NCBI RefSeq assembly: GCF_001577835.2
Contig: NC_029521.1
Location: 12,522,000-12,585,999, forward strand
Length of the DNA stretch: 64,000 nucleotides
From: Coturnix japonica
Lineage: Eukaryota > Chordata > Aves > Galliformes > Phasianidae
Direction: 5' to 3'
The position numbers and the translations under genes are program-made. This document shows, piece by piece, positions 38,801-50,300 of the stretch (positions within the stretch are counted from its first letter, which is position 1; the number at the start of each line of letters is the position of its first letter). Below the pieces are notes generated by a model. The model was not told where the DNA came from. It saw only the letters and a list, made by a program, of their open reading frames with translations, and did not search any database.

Positions 38801-40182
38801 ATTTCCGATATTTCCCAAAGAGAAGCTGTGCTCCTGACTTTTATATCTTATGAAATTCTCAGACCAGAGTTATTTTGGTCTGAAGTGCTTCTTCTGGAGA
38901 AGATAACATAGCATACATGTCCCACACAATTGCTGGGAAGGCAGCACATTGAAAACAACATTTAGAGAAAAAATATAGATTAGCATCATATTTCAGCGAG
39001 AGAGCAAAGCATTTCCCCTCATACTCACAAAAAGTAGACTTTACTTCTAAGAATGCCCATTTGGTTAATGGAAGTGAGAAAGATAAGTAATTTAACTTGA
39101 ACAGTGATGTCAGGTTGTTGTAAAGAATATGAATAAATTCTGGGAAGCTCTATTTGAATGGGAAATGCAAACAAAAACCATTTGGTCTTCTAATTCTGCA
39201 GAATTTCACATTACATTAGAAGACTTTATCATTTCCCGAAAAGTTTCAATGCTCAGTCCACCGCTGCTATCACCAGAGCCATATTCACTGCTTCCTTAGA
39301 GACTATATTTGTCTCTTTATTTCTGCTGAAGATGTGTCTATCTTTAGGGATGAGCTCAGATTTCTCATGCCAGGATAATGAAGGGTGGCAGTGTCACACA
39401 TGCTGCAGAATCAACACCTCTCTGAACCTGCTGGCCAGAGCAGGTTTTTACAACACATGCTCGCACTCTCCGAGCATGTGGCTATGTGATCATCATTAGT
39501 CAGAACCAGAGCAGTTACTAAATAAGTACTCTGTCACAAACAAAATGGGATTTAAGATGAGAAGCTGTGCACAAAGTACCCAGAATTAACACCAAGAGAA
39601 ATGAGGGCAATCAGTTTGAGGTATTTGGCTGGATCTAATGTCATCACCCAACAAGGATATTTTTGTCTCACTTGAAGCTTCACCAGCCAGTACGTCACTC
39701 CCAAAACAAGGGGTGGTCAAGCAGGGACACCAGGTTGGGCAGAGGGGCCAGATGCACACTAGGGGGCACTTGCACAGTCCCAGTGCTCACACTGTTGACC
39801 CAAGACCCACTGAAACAGGCTGCAAAGCTCTGGGTGCTTTTCTCTGCCATCTCCACATGCCACCAAGCTGAGGGCTAAGCCCAAAACTTGCTGTGCAATC
39901 ACAAATGCAGGATGATACATTTATGCACTGTCTCCAGCCATTAAAAGTCCTGCTCTCCTTTCCACAGGCAAAGTACTGGTCCACTGCGCAATGGGAATCA
40001 GTCGATCTGCAACTCTTGTCCTCGCCTTCCTAATGATCTGCGAGGACATGTCCCTTGCTGATGCAATTCAGGCCGTACGCTCCCACAGAGGGATCTGCCC
40101 TAACTCTGGCTTCCTGGAGCAGCTGCGAGAGCTGGACCTGAGGCTGGGGAGAGAGAAACGTGCACGAGCTGGGGCCTGCTAG
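32640..40182 (+). CDS. DUSP13B: Dual-specificity phosphatase 13B (TMDP) orthologue, three coding exons, 207 aa
   Basis: Atypical dual-specificity phosphatase, the testis- and skeletal-muscle-expressed DSP (TMDP) of mammals; substrates remain poorly defined. Coding exons 32640-32827, 33510-33730 and 39968-40182 total 624 nt with GT-AG introns. The N-terminus [16 protein letters not shown] aligns with the human DUSP13B start (DSLQKQDLRRPKI, from memory), which supports this ATG. The DSP domain spans about residues 50-197. P-loop HCAMGISRS has Cys143 (codon 39985-39987) and Arg149; Asp111 in EDSPNFDLS is the likely general acid. VARYIRAAL and CPNSGFL are DUSP13B hallmarks. The ATG sits one base after the acceptor, so the 5' UTR comes from an unplaced upstream exon. 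Length is close to the mammalian protein (about 198 aa). It lies between the paralogues DUSP13-like gene 1 and DUSP29, all on the same strand. Confidence 0.96.
32828..33509 (+). other. DUSP13B intron 1 (682 bp)
   Basis: GT-AG intron with acceptor cttttcttcctccag. No feature recognised inside it. Confidence 0.88.
33510..33730 (+). CDS. DUSP13B: DUSP13B middle coding exon (221 nt)
   Basis: Encodes [20 protein letters not shown] through the acid loop EDSPNFDLS to ALNSPR. Phase 2 in, phase 1 out. Same length as the middle exon of gene 1. Confidence 0.96.
33731..39967 (+). other. DUSP13B intron 2 (6.2 kb)
   Basis: GT-AG intron, four times longer than the matching gene 1 intron. I recognise no exon or interspersed repeat. 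It carries a short A run near 35431 and, 200 bp before its 3' end, a CTCF-like site (39756). Confidence 0.85.
39756..39769 (+). promoter_or_regulatory. CTCF-like site in DUSP13B intron 2
   Basis: ACACTAGGGGGCAC differs from the CTCF core CCASYAGRKGGCRS only at the first base, and it contains the strong CACTAGGGGGCAC core. It points the same way as the site at 17727. About one one-mismatch site is expected by chance in a window this size. Confidence 0.4.
39968..40182 (+). CDS. DUSP13B: DUSP13B terminal coding exon with catalytic P-loop
   Basis: Starts two bases into the Gly codon of GKVLVHC. It carries HCAMGISRS and the [20 protein letters not shown] helix region, then ends in a basic tail ([10 protein letters not shown]) and stop TAG at 40180-40182. 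Confidence 0.96.
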
Positions 40183-40361
40183 CACTGAGTTGGCCAGCAG
40201 CAAAAGCACAGCAGCAAAAGCTCCCACCAGGCTCAAGCTGAGGCTGGCACGTGGACACTGTGGGCACACTGCTGCAGCTGCACTGAGAAACTCTGCTGGG
40301 GAGAGCTGGTTGGAACTTGCAATGTGTTTTTTGGATAAGCCCACTAATTGAAAGAAACCAA

Positions 40362-40367
40362 AATAAA
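40362..40367 (+). promoter_or_regulatory. Poly(A) signal of DUSP13B
   Basis: AATAAA lies 180 nt after the stop codon, within ccaaaataaagaag, and a T-rich stretch follows at about 40408. This predicts a short 3' UTR of roughly 200 nt with cleavage near 40380-40390. Confidence 0.7.
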
Positions 40368-42128
40368 GAAGGATTCAGATTGGCAATTTCGCCCACCTGG
40401 GCCTGCTTTTTTAACAACCTGCTGTGCGGGGCACAGGCAGCAGTTGGGTTTTCACACAGAATTAAAAGGCAGCGCAGCCAACTTGAGGAGAGACTTTTTA
40501 CTTGCTTGTAATTACATTTATATGGCAGGAGGGAAAATGGCTCAACTAGTAAAAAAGAAAAAAAGAAAAAGAAACCATGAGGTTTTTGAGTAGTCTTTAA
40601 CCTTTCATATGCAGCTGGCACAAGGCGGGACTTAGGGTTCAGTGAACAGACATGGTAGCTGGGGCTCCTTCACAAATACGAGGCTTTGGCTGGGACCATC
40701 ACAGCTCCTCCCAGCTCCGAACTAATGGGGCAAGGGATCCCACACTCCTCAGGAGCCAGCAGAAAGGTGCCAACTGAACACTGCACAGCAAGGCATGGCT
40801 ATCAGCCATAGGACTGCACGGCTGGGAGGGGACATGGCAGGGCACTCTGCCAGGTGGGAACGTCCCGCTCCTGGTCATCCCACAGCTCACATCGCATTGC
40901 CTGGACTTCCTGCTGCGACAGAAAGCCAGAACCTAGTGTTATCATGCCAAAGCAAAAATGAGCAATACCTCTAACAAACCTGAAGTAACAGCTCCGCTTT
41001 TCGATTACTCTTTTACGCCCAATTGGTCACATTTAATCTTGTGAAGAACTCGAAGCAGATATTTGCTTCAGTGCAATTACAGCCACATACAGAACATTGG
41101 CAAATGCAAACAATATAGAATTTCCACTTGACGGCAGATTAATTTGGTGTGATGTTTTCCCTTGAGAGGTCTTAAAGGCTTGCAGTTCTGGAAGTAACAT
41201 GCAGTTCATATTTATAGCACTAGGGATGGTGAATGGAAAGAGACGCATATACTCATTCTGAACTGAAGTTTCTTTTGCCTCCATACATAAAAAAAATTAA
41301 CTGAGCACAGCACACTTCAAATGCATTTCTCTCATAATGCAATATGGAAACATGATTTCCCTGCAGAGTCTACAGGGAAATTCAGGTGGTGTTTCCGCTT
41401 CTATACACACAGTAAGTAAAAAGCAAGTGATGCTAGAGACTAATTTCCTCCCAGGGAACAGAGATGGCTCATCCCTCAGAATGGGTTCCATCCTCCGAGA
41501 CTGGAGTAAGTGGCCAGGAGGGAGGTCACAGCTAATGATGGAAAAATCAGTGAAGTTATGGCTTTCACAGGCCTCCCGCTGGCTGCTGCAGGCAGAGGTT
41601 GGGTTTCAGTGAGCCCAGTGGCTGGCCACTCCTGGCACCTGGGTCTGCTCCACCAAGCCCTGCTGGGGGACCCTTGGTTACAGCAGCCCATAATGAAGCT
41701 GTTTTGTGAGCTGTCTTTTCAGTTGTGTTGCTAACCACTGCCTTCAGCTCTCTGTAACACTGACAGTGCTGAGCCAAATGGCACAACATGAAAGTGCAAG
41801 GGGTGTGTGAAACACAGCAGTCCCAAATCTCTGTACACTAAGCCCATCAGGACAGGTCATAATTCCCAGTGAGCTGCATGTCTGGAAACATCTGTGGTTG
41901 CTGTGTGGAATTTAAAATGAACAGCTCCTTGGAGAGACCAAACCTAAACTTACCTCAGCTGAGGCCTGGTAGCCATTATGGGACTGCTTCAGCTGGCTTG
42001 AGAGTGTCCCGGATGCCCTGCCATGCACAGCATGCAGCTGGAGGCAGGGCACTGGCAAGGCAAGAGCACCAAGTGAGCATCATTGTCACAGGTGTGCAGT
42101 GAAAGCCTGCTCCTCTGGAAGTGGGAAG

Positions 42129-42144
42129 AAAAAAAAAAAAAAAA
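42129..42144. repeat. A16 mononucleotide run
   Basis: Sixteen consecutive A in non-coding DNA. Confidence 0.9.
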
Positions 42145-44574
42145 GAACAGGAGGCAAGAGGTTAAAACACTGAACCAAAGACAAAAACAGGCTTCCAGCC
42201 CCAGGGCAAAGCTTTCTCTTTCTGCAAGAGCCTGGACCAGTGACAGCACTGCTGTGAAGCCCAGGGGGTGGTAAGCATGTCCCCATCTCCTGGGGGTTTC
42301 TGTTTCTGAGCAGATGAGAGCATCTAAGCACCCCATCACCTCTCCTCACACACACAGCTCCAACAAGGGCTGCAGGAGCACTGAGGTGCCAGGCTCAGCA
42401 GCCAGTGACAGCTCAACAACCATCATCAGCTGCGCACTGAAGTACATTATTGCCCCTGTGCTCTAGTTAAGCAGAAGTCTCTTAAATTTATAGCTGGAAC
42501 CAAGACAAAGAAAACACAAACAATATTGGGTGTGGTTCCACATATACCATGTGCTGCAACATCCAGTTCCAGAGTTGCTGACTCATTTTAAGCAGCCAAG
42601 AGCCCGACCCTGGAGGGCAACTGCCAGGTTTGCTGACAAGGAGCCAGCAGAGAGAAATCCCACTTCCACTCTGCAGGTGTACGTTCTACCAAGGCCAGCT
42701 AGAACCACATTTGTCCAGAGCACTACCTAAACATCCCCTGCCCCAAACTGTGTCAGTAGATACTGCAGGCAGAAGAAGTGATCTCATCAGCAGACTGGGC
42801 ACATTAATTGGGCAGAGTGATATTTGTGCCATCGTTTCTTCCATGCCTACTCCTAAGCCAGTGCAGAGTGAGTGCTGAGAGCTATTTACAAACCTTTCCA
42901 CTCCGTGTGTCAATGAGCAGTCCCCTGCTCTGCAGCTGGGCTGGTGCCTGCCCACCAAGCAGCCCATGAAGAACGATGGTGGTCCTAGCCCCCCATCACA
43001 GATAAGGTACCTGGTGTCTGCCTGAGCTGCAGCAGGTTGGTTGGGGAAAAGCACAGCAGGATTCCTCCCCAGCCTCCGGAATTGGCACAAAAGCATGAGA
43101 ACAGTTTTCTCAGTTAAGATATCTTGCCTTCTGCAGCTTTTCCTCCCAGACTTTCAGCAATGATAAATACAGAGAGTATTGCTGCGGGCATGTCTGCACT
43201 GCATTATTTATCCTTTGGATTTGCACTTAGGGTTTTATTTGTAAAAGGAAAGTGGGACCATAAATCTGCTCTGCAAAGAGCCAGGAGAAGAGAGGATAGA
43301 AATTTTCAACAAGTTGCAGGGAAGGAGATGCAGCCAAGGACAGGTTTCTCATGGAAAGAAGTGCCAGCCAGGATATTGTCCAGGTACAGTGAGTGGTGAC
43401 AGCTCAGAGTGTCAGCCTTTTCCTTGCAGGTGCAAGGAAATTCATGTTTCGGAACGACACCGCTTTGTTCCGCACGAATCAGTGGTTCCCATTTCTGCTT
43501 TAACTTTGGCACTGCACACGTGGACTAGGAGACTTTCTGCTGCCTGTCCCTGCTGCTGGGATGAGAGCTGCCTGACTCCCAACTGCCCCTCCAGAACTGC
43601 AAAGCACTGACAAGCCCACTCGCCAGATGCTATCTTTCTCCTATTTTCCATTTCACGTTTCCTGATCACAAGATTGAGCTACATCTTGCTGTGGAGAGGG
43701 GCTTCAAAATAGCTCATGCTTAGCAAATTTACTTCATTGTCTGACATCCAAGGAGTATACGTATAAACAGTAATCTGTGTCCTGCGAGGCTTTCAACAGT
43801 TAAGATTTCTTGAGGCTACAATTATTTTGCTTAGAAACTAGACCCTTGATCTGTTGCAGGAGGCTGCAGCTCTAATAAAGTCAAACAATTTGCTCTTCGC
43901 AATGTACTATTTGCGGTACAAGCATCACTGAGTTATACCGCTCCCCTCGCTGCTGCCTCCTGGAATCTCATCTGTTTATACACCATGAGCACTTTCAGGA
44001 AGCGGCTCCTAAAAATACCCGGCGATGTTAGAGGAGGATATGGGTCTGGTTCTCCTCCTGCTTCTGCCTTCAGAACATCCCTCCATCACCCTAGAGCACA
44101 AAAATCCCAGCTATTCAAGCTACCTTATTCCTGTGTCACCCTCTTAACAACCCTTTTCTCCTTGTTTCTTTGCCAGTAGCCGTTCTGTACCCTGTCACTG
44201 AGCACCTTGTTGTGGCCACGTGGTTTCCCACCTCTTGCTTTCTCATTTGATCGCTACATTAAATTCTCGGATTCTTGGGTACACCTGTATGACTGCCCAG
44301 TTTTCAGACAACGAGAGGCTGCCAAGACAAGGCAAAAATAGCACCAGAAGAATAACATCTTTTTATTACTGTCTAAAGCAGCATTTGAAAACTGCAAAAA
44401 CTGCAAAACATGATGCAGTACCCTCCATAAACCAACTTTTAAAACCACTCACAGAGAAGTTATCCTGGAGACAAAGCATCTCCCAGTGGAAATACCCTTG
44501 CAAATAAAAACATTTTCATAGCAGAAGAAAATAGAAAGTAGAAAATCTGCACAACAAAACTCTAGACTATTGAC

Positions 44575-44595
44575 AAAAATAAATAAATAAATAAA
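44575..44595. repeat. (AAAT)n microsatellite
   Basis: About five AAAT units in intergenic DNA. Confidence 0.85.
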
Positions 44596-45289
44596 CTAAA
44601 AGAGCCCCAAACAATCAGTTACTAAACTTCAGGTAACATACAAAAGCAGATGTGGGACTCAACCCACATTTCTAAGCAGCTGATCTCTCCACTTCCTAAG
44701 ATGCGGGCAGAGCCTCCCCTCACATAAATTCTACTTGCCAAGGGATGGGGTCTTCTACCTGCTGCAGTCTGGTGCTGTTGGTTGGCAACCATCCTCACAA
44801 GCACAAACATTTTCCAGTGCATTCAGCGGGCACAAAGCATGGACTGAGATTCCCTGTGTCATCAAGGATCATTGTTCAGGTCATCACCAAAGATTTGAAA
44901 ACATACAGAAGAGAAGCATTCAGCAGGCAGACTCTACAAACAAAAGATCAATCTGGTTTTGTTGCTTGCTTGGTGGTAGGCAAAATCTACTCCTGTGGTT
45001 ATGTCCTCTGTCTTCTGAAGGACATCAGTGCTCTGCAAGTCTCTTTTTAGGAAAACAAAGCATCTAAGCCATTTAATTCCTCAATATTGTAATTCACCAA
45101 TTCATTTAATGTTAAATATCAACAGCAAGCTATTCACAAAAATTTACAACCAAAACGATTCACCAAATCCCTTCAGATTACTTTCTGAGAATCAACAGTT
45201 TTCAGCAGAGAAACCCAAACCCTGAGAACTGCAGAACCTCAAGAAGTGAAATATTGATATTTTTCCATCAAAACACTTAGGTTGCTTAC

Positions 45290-45320
45290 AAAAAATAAAC
45301 AAATAAATAAATAAATAAAT
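45290..45320. repeat. (AAAT)n microsatellite
   Basis: About seven AAAT units, one interrupted by C, in intergenic DNA. Confidence 0.85.
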
Positions 45321-47198
45321 CAGAACTTCACAGAAACCCCACCCATCAATGGAAAACTATCAGCCAGCAAACAGCCAGCAAGGAATTATTTCCTCAGCTC
45401 TGGTGACAATTGGCTGTTACTAGAGTTATTCTGACACATTGTTTTGGAGAACATCTGTTTCCACTCTGACTCCTTTAACTTTCAGATGTGAAAAACAAAA
45501 ACTCATTTTCATGCCACGTCTCCCATCTTCAGTTGGCAACTGTTGCGTGACTATGAAGTTATTGTTACGCTGGATGACCTGTTTGTCAGTTTAGATTTTC
45601 CTATCATACCTATTTTTAGCTGCTCATTAGTAATACTTGGAGCCTCTCCTATAAATCTTAAACATTTATAGCACATCTCGACAATTCATCAAATGGAGCC
45701 AACCTCCAAGGAAAGGAAACCCAAACCACTTCCCCCCTGCTCAACTGAATGAGATTCAGATCCTTGTCTTTTAAACTTCAAACCCAACATTTTCCCATCT
45801 GCTCTTTATACACAACAGCCCTTTCGCTCTACACCAATATTTTATTCTCCATTCATAACCTTTTATTTCTCTCCAGGGATTTCCTGATGCTTTTAGTCTG
45901 CTGGACTCATAGAAGACTTGGATTTTGGAGGTTTCTCCCCCCCTTCCATTGAAGGGGAAAAATAATCATTCAGCAATGAATGACCACTTTTCTTTACTCA
46001 TTCACAAGAGAGACACAGCAGGATCCCAGGGCTGTACTCAAAGACATTTTTCCTAGCCATTCTCACAAGAGAGAAACAGTATTTTTAATCAGAGCCTATT
46101 GGACAATTAAATTTACTTGTCACCCTCTGTTCTATTCACTGAGTTGCATTTCCAATCTTCTGCCCTTGCAAAAACAGCTATCAACTGCATGCATCGTTTT
46201 TGCAGCAGTGATAAGCTCAGTCTGTATGACTTGGACAAGTCTCCAACACAAGGAACATTTCTGAAAGATTTGGTCTATAATGGGGAATAATAAAGTGACT
46301 GCAAGAAAAAAATAACTAGGAAACACCGCCTGACCGAGAGGTTTTCAGAACCACCTTCTCTCTTGTGAAGAAATGCCCTCCTTGCCGGGCAGGGCTCCTG
46401 GTGGCTCTTCTCTGCCTCTCCTGGGGAACCCTCAGCCTTGCTAGTTCTGCATGCTTGAAGGCTATGCAGTACATTTCTCAGATGGAACTGTTAATTGCCT
46501 GCACGTAGTCATCTGATACCTGACTGGAACATGCAACTGACTGTTAATCAAGCTGACCATCTTTTTCATTTCCTGCATATTTGAATGAATCAAAGGAGAC
46601 AACATGCAGTAAGAAATGAGAACTGCACCAAAGAAAACAGTCCTGGCATACGCATTAGTTGAATAGAGCAGCTTAAATTTAAAAGATCATCTGATGAGGC
46701 AGAATAGCTGCCTGTGGGTTTTTAAGAAGTTAGGAAGCATTTGGCAGAAGGCAAAAGCAGAAAGGCATACTTAAAGTTTTCTGATAAAAGTTGCCTCACA
46801 GCAGCTGTCACAGCTTGACAATTCACCTGATGTCTTTTCCTACTGTCATTTTTCATGGGGAAAAATAAAAATAAAATAAAGCATTATAGTTTAGACTCAA
46901 TTCTGCTTTCACAAAGATATAACCCGATTTTAAGATCACTACAGCCTCCACAAAGTCTTCCAGCTCCTAACCCATCCTCCTTCACACCACATACACACAT
47001 TTGTCAATTTACCTGCATCTCTGCTATCCCAGATCCTTTTGATCAGATGTCAAGTATCAGTGCAGTAACAATCCATCTGGCCAGTCATACAAAAGCTTTT
47101 CAACAGATGAATACTAATGTGTCTTTATCAGTCTAGCCATGCCGATGACAGTCATCCCAGTGCTCAGGAACACTCGCCTGCCAATAAAGATGTAGGTT

Positions 47199-47234
47199 TG
47201 CTTAAATAAAAAATAAAAATAAAAAATTAAAAAT

Positions 47235-47310
<76 letters not shown>

Positions 47311-47365
47311 AAATAAAAAGGAAAGAGAGAGAAAAGAAAAAAAAAAACCAAGAAAAAAAAACAAA
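47199..47365. repeat. (AAAAAT)n-type satellite with A-rich tail
   Basis: About 120 bp built of AAAAAT, AAAAT and AAAAAAT units with T spaced every 5-7 bases. A purine-only stretch of GAGA and A runs follows to about 47365. It is the longest simple repeat in the window. Confidence 0.93.
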
Positions 47366-50300
47366 ACCGTGCCTACTTGGAAAAAATCATGTCAAGCTAA
47401 AAATTCTGTATATTCTAGTAGTTCTCCCACTGCACTTTTGGAGTGCTCTGGTTATACTGGCCGAGTAGCGCACACTGAAATAGCAACTTTCAATATGTAA
47501 CAGATATTTTGAAAAGACAGCAACTGTGCAGGCACAATGGTTCACAGAGATGAGAGATTACAGCAGCAAACCCGAGCAAGTTAAGGGAAGTACCACCATA
47601 ACATGAAAATATACATTAAATCAACTCCCCAAGAACTTTTCCCATGGAAAGTAAGTCAGAACCTTTAATTTTTTTCTAAGTAAATCTTAAGATCAAACTA
47701 AAGATTTTAAAGATTTACACAAACTGCAAGGTTTAAACCTTTTCCAGATTTTCCTTTAGTACCAGACAAGTACAGAAGTAGGATCATGAAGAGGCAATAG
47801 CCACTTGGCTCCAGAATCACAGCTAGACTCACACACACACAACTTATTCCTTTCCCTGAGCAAGACTTGTGCCTCTGCCAGCAGCAGATGTTCTGAACTC
47901 ATCTGTCATACCCATCCTTCCCCATCATAGGGCTGTCTTTGTAAAGTTAGATCTTTTTATTATTATCATTTATCTTAACATTCATTGTTTTCATTATTTT
48001 CTTGACATGAGTAATAAACGTACGTTTCTCCTCTCCTCTGCCAGAGGAACCTCTGAGTTTCTGTGGTAGATTTAGCAGTATGCACCACACTGGGACATGA
48101 AAAGCTACAAGACCTAGAGCACTGCCACCTGGTACACCATAGACATGTCCTAGGGCTACAGCAGCTTGGGAGCACACAGTTTCATTCACTTGGCTGTGTC
48201 TTAAAGCAAGCAGTGCTGAGCAAAGGTGCATCTATACATATATATACAACAGCACTATCAAGATCCTTGACAACGGGACATTTAGCAAAGCTCTTCACTC
48301 ACCAGCAGTCCAAGCCCCACTTTATCAGCTGATGGAGCAATGCTCTGTGAGCTTTGTCAGCCACACTAAAGTCACTCACACTGTGGTGATTCCCACCAGG
48401 AAGGGGAAGCGTGACCAGGCCCTGTGTTATCACATATAAAGTGATGGAACAAACCTGTGTCTAAGTTCAAAAGGAATCACTTACAGACCCATAATCAATT
48501 CATTTCTTTATTTTTAACATCTGGAAAGACCAAATAATAATGTAATTTATGCAAGGCTTCAGTCTTTAGACAGAAGATTCAACTGCATTAACCTGTATGA
48601 TGATGTGTGAATCATCCAATTTTTAAGCTATCCTTCAGCAGTGTGGTACACACTCACATAGGAGACTTAGGCTGTAAAAGCAGGGATAACTTTACCCATT
48701 GCCTAAAAGTAAGGACACTGATGTTGTCTGAAGGAACACACTTGTATCAATGAAAACAACATTATTTGCTTTTGCAGCTAATAATATCAATAATCCATGG
48801 CATCAAGAGCAATAACTCAGGAAGGATTCACAACCCAGGCCTGACACTGGCAGGGTGTGAGATGAGCCCTGTGACGCAGCTGGGTACCAGCCTGCAGCTG
48901 GCTAGGGCACTGCTTGGCTCGATGCCACCCCACCAGCCCTCCAGGCCTTCCTCCAAAGTTTCCTCTCCTGCTGAGGGATGCTTCAAGCCCTGACCACAAC
49001 CACTGCACTGCTAGGCAATCATAGAGAGAGAAATAGGGCAGGATGCAGTAGGAACTGTGAGGGACAGATGCCCCAGAGCAGCCCAGAGAGCCTCAGCTCA
49101 TTATGTCTGAAGGCCTGAGCTCCCACCTTGCCCATTGCTCTTGAACATGGTGATGCTCTGCACAGGTTGTTTTTCAGTAGGATTAATAAGGGTTTGAGGT
49201 TTTCACTGCCCAGTAACGTCTGCCTGAAGGATTTAGGGTGCAAGCTGAAGACTAGCAGTAATTTCTGCCATTGCAGTGTAGCGGGGCTCTGGAGACACAG
49301 ACTGTATTTATAGGAGTCTGAAAATTGCACCTCTGCTCACCAACTGAACCAGTTCCCTGAGCTGAATGCTGCAGCTAATTGAGAGAAGACTGTCATACAG
49401 CAGCAGCTAAATTTACTGCTGGGCCTCTAGATCGGGCTGTGCTGACTGCATTGTGACAGCAGCTCTAAAGGGAGGTCATGCTCATTTCTAAATTTTCCCT
49501 CTAGGAACAAGAGTTCTTCTGCATCTGCACTGCTAGGTTTCTATTTATAGCCTTGAACCCAGTGATGTAACCTTCCTTTTTGTTTCCAAGGAAACAACAT
49601 TTGATGTATTCTTCTTTCAAGATTTTCCTCCTTTTGGTTTCCCCCCATCTCTTCTCTCCCTCCTTTTTTTTAAAGAGATAAGTCAATAGGTAAAGCTGGA
49701 CTTATCTGTGCTGTGCAGCATAGCTCACTTTCTCTCTCTCTCAAACTAGGCTTATTCACATCACTGAAAAAGTCAAGAATTCAGAAACACGCTTAGCAGT
49801 AATTTTATGTACTACTTATACACGCTACTTTTCTAGCTGTAAATGAGCTGCAGTTGTAATAGACAACAACTCCTGCCCTAATTCCTGAAAAAATCCAGTT
49901 CTGCATCTTGAACACAAATCCTCTTTTCCTGGAAAGATTTCTCAGCCTCTCTCAGCAATCACCCACCCAGCAACCCTGTAGTTCTGCTCCTCCTGCCTTC
50001 CCCTACCACTGCCCTCCTGCTGGCAGGGAGTTTCCTTCCACCTCCTGCATGCTCCTCTCTGGCACAGGGCATTTGTCTCAGGGCTGCTGTCGCTCTGAGT
50101 TCATTTTCATTCACATGAGATCTTCAACATGAATGTTCTTTTAGAACACTTGGTTGTCACTTTGCAGTCTGTAAATTGTGAAATGTATGGGATTAAGGCC
50201 ATAATTCGTACTGAAATCAGCAACTGCAATGGCTGGAATGAAGCGTGCTGAATGGATTCCTGGAGAAATGCAGGTACTTTGGAGTCTTAGTGGAGGAGCA

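Noticed and set aside
48122-48135. Minus-strand CTCF-like site (ctgccacctggtac)
   Set aside because: Two mismatches at core positions; several such sites are expected by chance.
45610-49550. MEF2 consensus matches at 45610 and 49541
   Set aside because: They are exact, but about four to six such 10-mers are expected by chance in 64 kb of AT-rich DNA, and these two lie far from any exon.
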